The notes beneath the pieces were generated by a model, which saw only the letters and a list, made by a program, of their open reading frames with translations, was not told the origin of the DNA and did not search any database. From positions 1 to 30,468 of the forward strand of contig DLAR01000011.1 of assembly GCA_002494015.1 (NCBI GenBank): a DNA stretch of 30,468 bases, in the 5' to 3' direction. The stretch is from Porphyromonadaceae bacterium UBA7042 (lineage in GTDB: Bacteria; Bacteroidota; Bacteroidia; Bacteroidales; Muribaculaceae). Of this stretch, positions 16,035 through 24,560 are shown one piece after another. The translations under genes and the position numbers were made by a program. Positions within the stretch are counted from its first letter, which is position 1. Each line of letters begins with the position of its first letter.

Positions 16035-17966
16035 ATGAAAAAGAAATTCATCCCGGCACTTCTTGTGGGATTTGCGATTCTCACCGCCGCCGCTGCCAAG
16101 AAAAATGACCCTGTCCTGATGACTGTCAACGGTAAAGACGTGCATCAGAGCGAGTTTGAATACCTTTATAATAAAAACAACCGTCAGCAGATGCAGCCTC
16201 AGGGCATTGACGAATATGTCGACATGTTTGTCACCTACAAGTTAAAGGTTGCCGATGCCGAAGCTGCCGGAATAGACACCACCGCCGCATTCAGGAAAGA
16301 ATTTGAGGGTTACTGCTCGGAACTTGCCCGCCCCTACATGCGCGACTCGCTCGTCGAGAACCGCCTTGTTCAGGAGGCTTACGACCGCATGGACCGCATG
16401 GTTGACGTGAGCCACATAATGCTGCCTGTCGGGACGACCCATCAGGAGCGCCTCGACAACAAAGCGCGCCTTGACTCGATCAGAACCGCCATCCTGAACG
16501 GCGCCGACTTTGCCGAGATGGCCAAGAAATTTTCATCAGACCGTTCTGCCGTGCGCAACGGAGGCCACATGGGGTACATTTATGCCAACATGTACCCCTA
16601 CCCTTTTGAACTCGCGGCATTCTCAACCCCGGTCGGTCAGATTTCAGAGGTAATCGACGATGCGCCATACGGTTATCACATCGTCAAAGTCAACGGTGAA
16701 AAGCCCAACCCCGGGTCGGTACACGCCCGCCACATCCTCAAGCTCACCCGCGACCTGAGTCCCGAACAGGCTCAGGCAAAGAAAGTCCAGATAGACTCGA
16801 TTTACAGCATTCTCGCATCGGGTAACGCCGACTTTGAATCTATCGCCCGTGCCGAGAGCGAAGACCCCGGATCGGCGCGTAACGGCGGCGACCTCGGCTT
16901 TTTCGGTATGGGACAAATGGTTCCCGAATTTGAGGAAGTCGCTTTCTCGCTCAGCGACGGAGAGATTTCCAAGCCATTCGCCTCGCCATTCGGCTACCAC
17001 ATTGTACAGGTAATCGAGCATAAGGGCATTGGGACCCTCGACGAGGAACGCCCGAAGATTTTGAAAGCCATCGGCCGCGATGCCCGTGCCAACTATCCCG
17101 AGACCGAGCGCCTCAACCAGTTGAAAAAAGACTATCATGCCGTCATCCTTCCCAAAGGACTCGACCATGTCAAGTCAGTACTGACAACGGCAGCCGACAC
17201 TGAATCAGGATTCTCACTCCTTGACACCGACAAGACGGTTGTCGCATCCATCGGTGACCGCAAGTTTACCGCATCTGACGTGATGGCCTCGATGAAACCC
17301 AACGTGCGCAAAAGCGCCGGCGACAGCTATACGGCATTCTACGACGCGGTGGGGCAGCTTCTCAACGACAAGACACTTGACTATGCCCGTGAGCGGCTCA
17401 TCGTCGACCAGCCAGACTACCGCAACCTCGTCAACGAATATCGCGACGGGATTCTTCTTTTCGAGATCAGCAACCGCAACGTGTGGGACCGCTCTACCCG
17501 CGACACAGAGGGCCTTGAAGAATTTTTCCGAGCCAATCGCGACAACTACAAGTGGGATGCCCCGAAATACAAAGGATACATCGTGTTCGCGACCAATGAC
17601 TCCGTTGCAGGAGCCGCCCACCGGTACCTTGCCTCCCATGAAATCGAGAAAGACTCTCTTGTCAAGACGCTGCGCAAAGAATTTGGCCGCACGGTGAAAA
17701 TCGAGCGCGTAATCGCGGCAAAGGGCGACAACGCTATCGTTGACAACGTAGCTTTTAACGGAGAAAAAGCCTCGGCGCCCGGCAACTGGAAAGCGTGGTT
17801 CGGCTACAAGGGCCGCATTATTGACGCCCCCGAGGAAGCCGCCGACGTGAGAGGCGCGGTCAGTGCCGATTTTCAACAAGAACTTGAACGCCGCTGGATC
17901 GAGCGCCTGCACAAGAAGTATCCTGTTAAAATCAACAAGAAAGCCATCAAGAAATTAAAGAAATAA
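16035..17966 (+). CDS. Periplasmic peptidyl-prolyl isomerase, two parvulin domains
   Basis: This 643-residue exported protein (signal peptide MKKKFIPALLVGFAILTAAA) has an N-terminal SurA-like helical region. Two PpiC/parvulin domains follow at about 124-222 and 232-335, shown by VSHIMLPV, RNGGHMGYI, YGYHIVKVNGEKPNPGS and by ARHILKL, NGGDLGFFGMGQMVPEFE, FGYHIVQVIEHK. A long C-terminal region of about 300 residues has no recognised domain and ends in a lysine-rich tail. By family it would help outer-membrane proteins fold in the periplasm. ATG 16035 is preferred to an earlier in-frame ATG inside the guaB terminator. The next parvulin gene follows after 11 bases. Confidence 0.92.
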   Translation: MKKKFIPALLVGFAILTAAAAKKNDPVLMTVNGKDVHQSEFEYLYNKNNRQQMQPQGIDEYVDMFVTYKLKVADAEAAGIDTTAAFRKEFEGYCSELARPYMRDSLVENRLVQEAYDRMDRMVDVSHIMLPVGTTHQERLDNKARLDSIRTAILNGADFAEMAKKFSSDRSAVRNGGHMGYIYANMYPYPFELAAFSTPVGQISEVIDDAPYGYHIVKVNGEKPNPGSVHARHILKLTRDLSPEQAQAKKVQIDSIYSILASGNADFESIARAESEDPGSARNGGDLGFFGMGQMVPEFEEVAFSLSDGEISKPFASPFGYHIVQVIEHKGIGTLDEERPKILKAIGRDARANYPETERLNQLKKDYHAVILPKGLDHVKSVLTTAADTESGFSLLDTDKTVVASIGDRKFTASDVMASMKPNVRKSAGDSYTAFYDAVGQLLNDKTLDYARERLIVDQPDYRNLVNEYRDGILLFEISNRNVWDRSTRDTEGLEEFFRANRDNYKWDAPKYKGYIVFATNDSVAGAAHRYLASHEIEKDSLVKTLRKEFGRTVKIERVIAAKGDNAIVDNVAFNGEKASAPGNWKAWFGYKGRIIDAPEEAADVRGAVSADFQQELERRWIERLHKKYPVKINKKAIKKLKK

Positions 17967-17977
17967 TAGACCCATCA

Positions 17978-19357
17978 GTGAAAGCCAAATCAATTACAAC
18001 ACTCGCCGGCCTCGTTATCCTTGGGGCGGCCTACGTCACAGCAGCCACAGACAATGTCGCTGAAGAAGTGGCATGGGTGGTCGGAGACCAACCCATCTGG
18101 AAATCGGAAATAGAGGAGGCATATCAGCAGATGCTCTATGAACGCGTCCCCGTCAATGGCGACCCTTACTGCATCATACCCGAGCAGCTCGCGATTGAAA
18201 AGCTGTACCTTCATCAGGCCGACATAGACACCGTAGAGGTTTCGGACAACATGGTGATGTCTCAGGTTGATGCCATGCTGAATTACTATATCGCCAATCT
18301 CGGCTCAAAGGAGAAAGTCGAGCAGGTGTTCCACAAATCGCTTCCCGCGTTACGGGAACAGCAGATAGAGGCCGTAAAAAACAGAATGCGCGTAACACAA
18401 GTGCAGCAGAACCTGACAAGCAAAATAAAAATCACCCCCGCCGACGTGAGACGCTATTTCGACCAGCTGCCTAAAGACAGCATCCCCTACGTTCCCACTC
18501 AGGTCGAAGTGCAGATTCTGACCCTGCGGCCCTCGATTCCGCGTCAGGAAATTGAAGACGTGAAGGCACGGCTCCGTGATTACAGCGACCGCATTACGCG
18601 CGGCGAAAGCGATTTTTCGACACTGGCCATTCTGTACAGCCAAGACCCTGAAAGCGCAAGCCGCGGCGGCGAAATGGACTTTGCAGGCCGCGCCCAGTTC
18701 GTCCCCGAATTTTCAGCCGCCGCCTTTAACCTCAACGACCCGAAAAAGGTTTCCAAGATTGTAGAGACCGAATACGGATTCCACATCATCCAGCTTATCG
18801 AAAAACGCGGCGAGCGCATCAAAGTGCGCCACATTCTGTTGAAACCGCGAGTATCAGACAAAGACCTCACCGACGCTGTCAACCGTCTTGACTCGATAAA
18901 GGCCGACATGGTATCTGAAAAATTCACATTTGGGGAAGCAGTCGCCGCCCTGTCACAAGACAAAGACACCCGCAACAACCGAGGCGTGATGGTCAACGAT
19001 GAAACCGGCACCGTGAGGTTTGAAATGTCACAGCTTCCCCAAGAAGTGGCCAAGGTGGTTAATTCAATGGAACCGGGTGAGATTTCCGACGCGTTTGTCA
19101 TGACTGACCCCAAACTCCACCGCGAAGTTGTCGCAATCGTCAAGCTCTCTGACCGCATCCCGGCTCACCGCGCCAATCTGTCGGAAGATTACCAGCTGAT
19201 CAAAAACATGTATGAGAACTCGCGACAGAATGCGATTCTCGCATCATGGCTCGATAAAAAGATTCAAGACACCTATATCCGCATCGAGGACGGATGGCGC
19301 AACTGCGAATTCCGCCACAAGGGATGGATTAAAGAAAACGCACCTCTAACGAAGTAA
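17978..19357 (+). CDS. SurA-like periplasmic peptidyl-prolyl isomerase
   Basis: This 459-residue exported chaperone starts at a GTG (VKAKSITTLAGLVILGAAYV signal peptide). Its layout is SurA-like: an N-terminal helical domain with VAWVVGDQPIWKSEIEEAY, a first parvulin domain near 170-275 (QVEVQILTLRP, SRGGEMDFAGRAQFVPEF, YGFHIIQLIEKRGER), and a second, more divergent one near 278-385 (KVRHILLKPRVSDKD, NRGVM). It probably escorts outer-membrane proteins, together with the parvulin protein encoded just upstream. The downstream OstA-like gene starts 19 bases later. Confidence 0.92.
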   Translation: MKAKSITTLAGLVILGAAYVTAATDNVAEEVAWVVGDQPIWKSEIEEAYQQMLYERVPVNGDPYCIIPEQLAIEKLYLHQADIDTVEVSDNMVMSQVDAMLNYYIANLGSKEKVEQVFHKSLPALREQQIEAVKNRMRVTQVQQNLTSKIKITPADVRRYFDQLPKDSIPYVPTQVEVQILTLRPSIPRQEIEDVKARLRDYSDRITRGESDFSTLAILYSQDPESASRGGEMDFAGRAQFVPEFSAAAFNLNDPKKVSKIVETEYGFHIIQLIEKRGERIKVRHILLKPRVSDKDLTDAVNRLDSIKADMVSEKFTFGEAVAALSQDKDTRNNRGVMVNDETGTVRFEMSQLPQEVAKVVNSMEPGEISDAFVMTDPKLHREVVAIVKLSDRIPAHRANLSEDYQLIKNMYENSRQNAILASWLDKKIQDTYIRIEDGWRNCEFRHKGWIKENAPLTK

Positions 19358-19376
19358 CTAACCTGATGTGATTTCA

Positions 19377-21428
19377 ATGCACTCAAAAGGTTCACCGATA
19401 CCCGCCGTGGCCGACAGTCTGAATCTGTCGGCCTTCGGTTCTTTTTCCCGATGGCTGAAAAGGCGCCGCTCGGCACTGTGTGCCATCACGATTGCCGCCA
19501 TCGTCTCTCTCCCCGCAATGTTGGCACAAACACCCAAAGTCACTCAGCCGCAAGCACCCAAACCACCGGTCATCAGGCCCACGGTTCCCGATGCAAACCC
19601 CCACGAGCCCGGGAAAGTCATCCTTGTCCACGCCGACGCGCTGAAACATGACGCGCTGCGCGACACAGACAACGTGCAGATTCTCGTCGGCAACGTGCAG
19701 TTCCGGAAAGGCGACATGTTCATGTTTTGCGACAGTGCCCGTTTCAACGAGGTTTCCAACTCGCTCGACGCGTTCAACAACGTCCACATGGAGCAAGGCG
19801 ACACCCTGTTTGTCTATGGCGACGAATTGTATTACAACGGTCAGGAGGAGATTGCCGAACTGCGGGCTCATCCGGGGAAAGTGGTAAAACTCATCAACCG
19901 GGACGTGAGGCTGGAGACAGACGTTTTTTTCTACGACATGTATGAGGACGTGGGATATTACATGACCGGCGGCATGCTCACAGACAAGACCAACAATCTG
20001 AAATCCCTTCAGGGATATTATTATCCCGCTACAAAGGATGCGTTTTTTTATCTGAATGTCCGGCTCACCGGGCCGCGTGACAATGACACCTTGCGCATGT
20101 TCACCGACTCACTGACCTATAATACCGAGAGCGGCATCGCCCGCCTGTTATGCCCCACCCTGATTGTCAACAAGGACGGGGAAATCCGCTCGTCAAGCGG
20201 CTATTATGACACTCGCACAAGCATCGCCGACCTTTATAACCGCTCGGAGGTGAAGACTCGCCGTGGAAACACCCTTATCGGGGACACGCTGTTTTATGAC
20301 CGCAATGCCGGTTACGGTGAAGCCTTCGGCAACATGATCCTGACCGACTCAGCCCGCCAGTCGTCACTATCGGGCGATTATGGATTCTACAACGAGTTGA
20401 CCGACAGCTCGTTTGTCACAGGAAACGCCTTGGCTATGGAGTATTCGTCGGCGGATACCCTTTATCTCCACGGCGACACCATCAACGCCTATGCCCTCCC
20501 CGACTCGTCGCGCGTGACCAACGCTTTCCGACGGGTGCGTTTCTTCCGCAACGACATTCAGGGACTCTGCGACTCAATGAGCATCGTTGAACGGGATTCG
20601 ATTCTATACATGTATGACCACCCCATTATCTGGAACGGCGAGCGGCAGATTGCCGGAAACGTAGTCTATGTCCACTTCACCGACTCCACGGCCGACTGGG
20701 CACGTCTCCCCGAAACCGGCATGGTGGCCGAGCATATCGCCGAAGACTGCTATAACCAGATAACCGGCAGCGACATGACGGCATGGCTCAACGACACTAC
20801 GCTGCACCGCGTGTATGCCGAGGGAAATGTGCAGCTCATCATGTTCCCGATGGAAAATGACTCGACCTACAACAAGTTTGCATTTGTCGAGAGCAGCTAC
20901 CTTGACGCCGGGTTCAACGAGGGGCAGATGGAAAAGGTGAAAATGTGGCCTGAGACAACCGGCAAGGTCACCCCACTCTATCTGGCCAAACGCTCGGCCT
21001 ATTACCTACCCAAGTTCCGATGGTATGAAGCGCTGCGCCCCTTGGCACCCGACGATATTTTCGAATATCCCGAGCAGATGGCCGACCTGATGAGCTCGAC
21101 ACTGCTGGGCGTGCCCAAACCGGAGTCCAAGAAAGTCAGGGGAACAGCGACAGGGAAGCCCCGTCCGCAGGTTCCGCAGATTCCCGAGTCGGCGCCGCAG
21201 ACCATATCATTGCCTGACTCACTCAGTCTTGACACTGTACCTGTTTACAACGACACGATACCCAATTATGGCGAGCCCCAACAGTTTGGACGGCCCGGGT
21301 TTGAGCCTGAAGGAGATGACAATCCCGAAACGCCGGCCGACATCCCGGCTGACAATCCTGTCGAGGAACCCGCCACTCTCCCATCGACCGAAGAAAACGA
21401 AGAAAACGACACTGAAAACAACCTGTAA
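19377..21428 (+). CDS. OstA/LptA-like periplasmic protein
   Basis: This 683-residue protein carries OstA/LptA-type beta-jellyroll repeats, the family that forms the lipopolysaccharide bridge across the periplasm. Repeating units include VQILVGNVQFRKGDMFMFCD, ALDAFNN-type turns and VYGDELYYNG near residues 85-160, with related strands to about 520. The tail is rich in Pro, Glu and Asp. A signal-peptide-like segment (KRRRSALCAITIAAIVSLPA, then MLAQ) is preceded by about 28 extra residues if ATG 19377 is the start. A terminator-like hairpin lies inside that extra stretch, so the true start is uncertain; no in-frame ATG, GTG or TTG lies between the hairpin and KRRR. It is flanked by SurA-like genes and mutL, whose ATG overlaps its stop by one base. 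Confidence 0.85.
   Translation: MHSKGSPIPAVADSLNLSAFGSFSRWLKRRRSALCAITIAAIVSLPAMLAQTPKVTQPQAPKPPVIRPTVPDANPHEPGKVILVHADALKHDALRDTDNVQILVGNVQFRKGDMFMFCDSARFNEVSNSLDAFNNVHMEQGDTLFVYGDELYYNGQEEIAELRAHPGKVVKLINRDVRLETDVFFYDMYEDVGYYMTGGMLTDKTNNLKSLQGYYYPATKDAFFYLNVRLTGPRDNDTLRMFTDSLTYNTESGIARLLCPTLIVNKDGEIRSSSGYYDTRTSIADLYNRSEVKTRRGNTLIGDTLFYDRNAGYGEAFGNMILTDSARQSSLSGDYGFYNELTDSSFVTGNALAMEYSSADTLYLHGDTINAYALPDSSRVTNAFRRVRFFRNDIQGLCDSMSIVERDSILYMYDHPIIWNGERQIAGNVVYVHFTDSTADWARLPETGMVAEHIAEDCYNQITGSDMTAWLNDTTLHRVYAEGNVQLIMFPMENDSTYNKFAFVESSYLDAGFNEGQMEKVKMWPETTGKVTPLYLAKRSAYYLPKFRWYEALRPLAPDDIFEYPEQMADLMSSTLLGVPKPESKKVRGTATGKPRPQVPQIPESAPQTISLPDSLSLDTVPVYNDTIPNYGEPQQFGRPGFEPEGDDNPETPADIPADNPVEEPATLPSTEENEENDTENNL
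19409..19446 (+). terminator. Terminator-like hairpin in 5' end of OstA-like gene
   Basis: GGCCGACAG (19409-19417) and CTGTCGGCC (19425-19433) form a perfect 9-bp GC-rich stem with loop TCTGAAT, followed by TTCGGTTCTTTTT. It lies 32 bases inside the assumed reading frame and could attenuate transcription between the parvulin genes and the rest of the cluster. Confidence 0.5.
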
Positions 21429-23353
21429 TGAGCGATATAATCAGATTACTCCCCGACTCGGTTGCCAATCAGATTGCAGCCGGCGAGGTTATTCAGCGAC
21501 CGGCATCGGTAATCAAGGAGCTTGTCGAGAACTCCATTGATGCGGGAGCTAAAAATATCACGATAGTGCTCAAAGATGCCGGAAAGACTCTGATTCAGGT
21601 CATCGACAACGGCTCGGGAATGAGCGATACCGACGCACGTCTTGCGTTTGAGCGTCACGCCACGTCTAAAATCACCACTGCGAGCGACCTTTTTTCGCTT
21701 CACACGATGGGATTCCGCGGCGAAGCACTTCCGTCGATTGCCTCTATCGCACAGGTCGACTTGCGCACGATGCTCAAGGATGAGCCAATCGGGACCCGCA
21801 TTCTGATTTCCGGTTCAAAATTTGAGAGCCAGTCGCCCGAGGCATGTGTCCCGGGGACCAATCTGATGGTCAAGAATCTTTTCTTCAATTATCCTGCCCG
21901 CCGCAAATTTCTCAAAAAAGACAGCGTTGAGATGAGCAACATCATGAAAGAGTTCGAGCGTCTCGCACTTGTCAACACCACGGTCGATTTCACGCTCATT
22001 CACAACGACATCACCCTCCACTCGCTGCGCCGCGCATCGATGAAACAGCGCATCGTAGACCTTTTCGGCAAATCCCTTGACCGGCAGATCATACCGATTG
22101 AGACCGACACATCGATTGTGCGTGTGTCGGGTTTTATAGGACTTCCCGAGAACGCCCGTCGCCGCAACCCCCTGCAATACTTTATGGTAAACGGGCGCAA
22201 CATGCGTCACCCTTATTTCCATAAAGCCGTCCTGCAATGTTACGAGCAACTGATTGCTCCTGACATGCAACCCAACTATTTTATCAATCTCGCGGTGGAT
22301 CCCGAGTCGATTGATGTCAACATCCATCCGACAAAGAACGAAATCAAGTTTGAGAACGAGCAGGCCATCTGGCAGATTCTGACCGCTACGATAAAAGAAT
22401 CGCTCGGGCGATTCAACGCGGTTCCCGGGATTGACTTTGACGCAGTGGACGTGCCCGACATACCCGTGTTCAACCCCGACGAAAACGCGTCCCACAACAT
22501 CGAGCTCGACCCTGACTACAACCCGTTTGCGATGACCGACACCCCGGTCGCACCCTCGGGCCGAATCGAGTCCCGGTTATCATCGGGAAATTCAGGCCGT
22601 TACCGCAGCGCGCTGAACGAGGCGACACAAGACTGGGAAAAACTGTATGATGATTTCACCCGCAAGCGCGACAGTTCCTATTCAGAAACCATCGGCAGCT
22701 CAATCAATGCCATGAACAATGCCGACCGCGTTTCCCTGCCCTCGGCCGCCGATACTTCCGAGAATGCCCTTACGCTGAACGTCGAGGCGCACAATGCGGG
22801 CGCGATGCAAGTAAAAAACGCTTACATACTCACACCGTCCCACGACGGTGTCATGATAGTGGACCAGCACCGCGCCCATGTCAGAATCCTCTATGACCGC
22901 TATATCGAGATGTCCCATCTCAATGCTTTTGCGGCGCAGCGGTGCATGTTCCCTGAGATTTTACAACTCTCGCCGGCGCAAAACGCCGTCATGACCGCAA
23001 TTATCGACGAGCTGACGACACTTGGCTTTGACCTCGCGTCGCTCGGCGACAATTCGTGGAGCATAAACGGGTATCCGGCAGTACTTGCCGATGCCAATGT
23101 GCGCGAGATATTGCTGGGAATGGTGGAAAATGTCACGGAAACCGGCGAAGACCTTGACGCGGGACTGCGTGACCGCATAGCCCTGTCAATGGCGCGCGGC
23201 GCGGCCATCAAGCGCGGACGCGCTCTGACTACAGACGAAATGGACATGATTCTCAGCGACTTATTCAAACTGTCGTCGCCCGCGCGAACTCCAGACGGGC
23301 ACACAGTGTTTACCATTGTGACAATTGACGAAATCGCAAAAATGCTTAATTAG
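21428..23353 (+). CDS. mutL: DNA mismatch repair protein MutL
   Basis: This 641-residue protein couples mismatch recognition by MutS to strand removal. The N-terminal GHKL ATPase is intact: Glu31 and Asn35 in KELVENSIDAGA, DNGSGM at 60-65, FERHATSKI, and GFRGEALPSIAS from 95. The DNA-binding transducer follows (MVNGR, VDVNIHPTKNE-like IDVNIHPTKNE), then a variable linker and the C-terminal dimer domain. In the dimer domain the endonuclease motif expected as DQHAxxExxxxE reads DQHRAHVRILYD (Asp479 onward), and the usual cysteine motifs read MARGAAIKRG and SPARTPDGH without Cys. This suggests no MutL nicking activity. It overlaps the OstA-like stop by one base and the next gene starts one base after it. 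Confidence 0.96.
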   Translation: MSDIIRLLPDSVANQIAAGEVIQRPASVIKELVENSIDAGAKNITIVLKDAGKTLIQVIDNGSGMSDTDARLAFERHATSKITTASDLFSLHTMGFRGEALPSIASIAQVDLRTMLKDEPIGTRILISGSKFESQSPEACVPGTNLMVKNLFFNYPARRKFLKKDSVEMSNIMKEFERLALVNTTVDFTLIHNDITLHSLRRASMKQRIVDLFGKSLDRQIIPIETDTSIVRVSGFIGLPENARRRNPLQYFMVNGRNMRHPYFHKAVLQCYEQLIAPDMQPNYFINLAVDPESIDVNIHPTKNEIKFENEQAIWQILTATIKESLGRFNAVPGIDFDAVDVPDIPVFNPDENASHNIELDPDYNPFAMTDTPVAPSGRIESRLSSGNSGRYRSALNEATQDWEKLYDDFTRKRDSSYSETIGSSINAMNNADRVSLPSAADTSENALTLNVEAHNAGAMQVKNAYILTPSHDGVMIVDQHRAHVRILYDRYIEMSHLNAFAAQRCMFPEILQLSPAQNAVMTAIIDELTTLGFDLASLGDNSWSINGYPAVLADANVREILLGMVENVTETGEDLDAGLRDRIALSMARGAAIKRGRALTTDEMDMILSDLFKLSSPARTPDGHTVFTIVTIDEIAKMLN

Positions 23354-23354
23354 G

Positions 23355-24560
23355 ATGACGTTCACACGCTTGTTTCTTTTTATCCTGCTTCTATTTCCGA
23401 CAGTCGTTTCGGCACAAGAGAATGCCGATTCATCGGCCTTGCGTCGTGTCGTGTCGTTTCTGACATGCAGCGAGGGTCCCGAGATATACGAGCTGGAGGG
23501 ACACACCGCCATCCGGGTAGTTGACCCTGTCAATGGAACGGATTATGTGGTGAACTGGGGCATCTTTGACTTTGCCGCGCCTAATTTTGTTTACCGATTC
23601 GTAAAAGGAGAGACCGACTACATGTCGGGGACGGCCCCGACCCGGTATTTTCTCTCCCAGTATGCCCGCCAAGGCCGTACCGTGACGGAACAACGGCTTA
23701 GACTCACGCCCGGCCAGACCGACACGCTAATAGCGATGATGGACGACTGCGTGCGCCCTGAAAACCGCGTGTACCGTTACAACTATTTATATGACAACTG
23801 CTCCACCCGGGCCTTGTCATTTGTTGAAAAAGCAATCGGGGACACTCTCGCGCTCGCGCAAAGTTCTCTCCCGCCCGGCACTGACACGTTCCGCAAGGTA
23901 ATGGCCCGGTTCCACACTAATTATCCGTGGTACCAATTCGGCATCGACCTCGCCCTCGGGAGCGGGATTGACAAGCGGCTGACCCATCGGGAATTATCGT
24001 TTGCCCCGGTGGCCTTGTGCGAAATGCTTGAAAATGCGACCGATGGTTCAGGGGACAAAATCGTGTCCTCGACTGAGTATCTCATCGACAATCATAATTC
24101 AAGTCCTGTCGAAGGCCCCACTCCGTGGTATGCGACCCCGCTTGCGACCGCTTTGTACATACTGACAGTATCGGCGGCACTGACATTCCGGGATATTCGC
24201 CGCCACCGCTTGTCGCGATGGTTTGACACCATGCTCTTTTCAGTTTTTGGACTGGCGGGGTGTGTTGTCGCTTTCCTTGTCTTTGTCTCGGTTCACGAGG
24301 CCACGTCCCCCAACCTGCTGCTGCTGTGGCTTAACCCCTTGTGTTTTCTTCCCGCAATCCTGACGTGGGTAAAAAGGGGGAAAGACTTGTTATTGTGGTA
24401 TCATTTTCTTAACTTTGCAACTTTAATTGTGCTGGTGAACCTTTTGATTTTCGGTGTGCAGTCCCCTAACACGGCGTTCTACCCGCTTATTGCAGCCGAC
24501 CTTCTGCGTTCATTAGCAAATATTTGTGTAACGATATGGTCAAAAAGACATCGCCGATAA
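23355..24560 (+). CDS. DUF4105 membrane protein, possible lipoprotein N-acyltransferase relative
   Basis: This 402-residue protein has a signal peptide (MTFTRLFLFILLLFPTVVSA), a periplasmic DUF4105 domain to about residue 250, and about five membrane spans afterwards (for example TALYILTVSAALTF, LAGCVVAFLVFV, LLLWYHFLNFATLIVLVN). The domain has two conserved candidate catalytic residues: His50 in ELEGHTAIRV and Cys149 in YNYLYDNCSTR. That pairing resembles NlpC/P60-like thiol enzymes. I recall that Lnb, the lipoprotein N-acyltransferase described in Bacteroides, belongs to this family. Whether this gene is the orthologue cannot be told here. It is translationally packed between mutL and a phosphatase-like gene that overlaps it by 25 bases. 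ATG 23355 is preferred to an earlier ATG inside mutL. Confidence 0.8.
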   Translation: MTFTRLFLFILLLFPTVVSAQENADSSALRRVVSFLTCSEGPEIYELEGHTAIRVVDPVNGTDYVVNWGIFDFAAPNFVYRFVKGETDYMSGTAPTRYFLSQYARQGRTVTEQRLRLTPGQTDTLIAMMDDCVRPENRVYRYNYLYDNCSTRALSFVEKAIGDTLALAQSSLPPGTDTFRKVMARFHTNYPWYQFGIDLALGSGIDKRLTHRELSFAPVALCEMLENATDGSGDKIVSSTEYLIDNHNSSPVEGPTPWYATPLATALYILTVSAALTFRDIRRHRLSRWFDTMLFSVFGLAGCVVAFLVFVSVHEATSPNLLLLWLNPLCFLPAILTWVKRGKDLLLWYHFLNFATLIVLVNLLIFGVQSPNTAFYPLIAADLLRSLANICVTIWSKRHRR

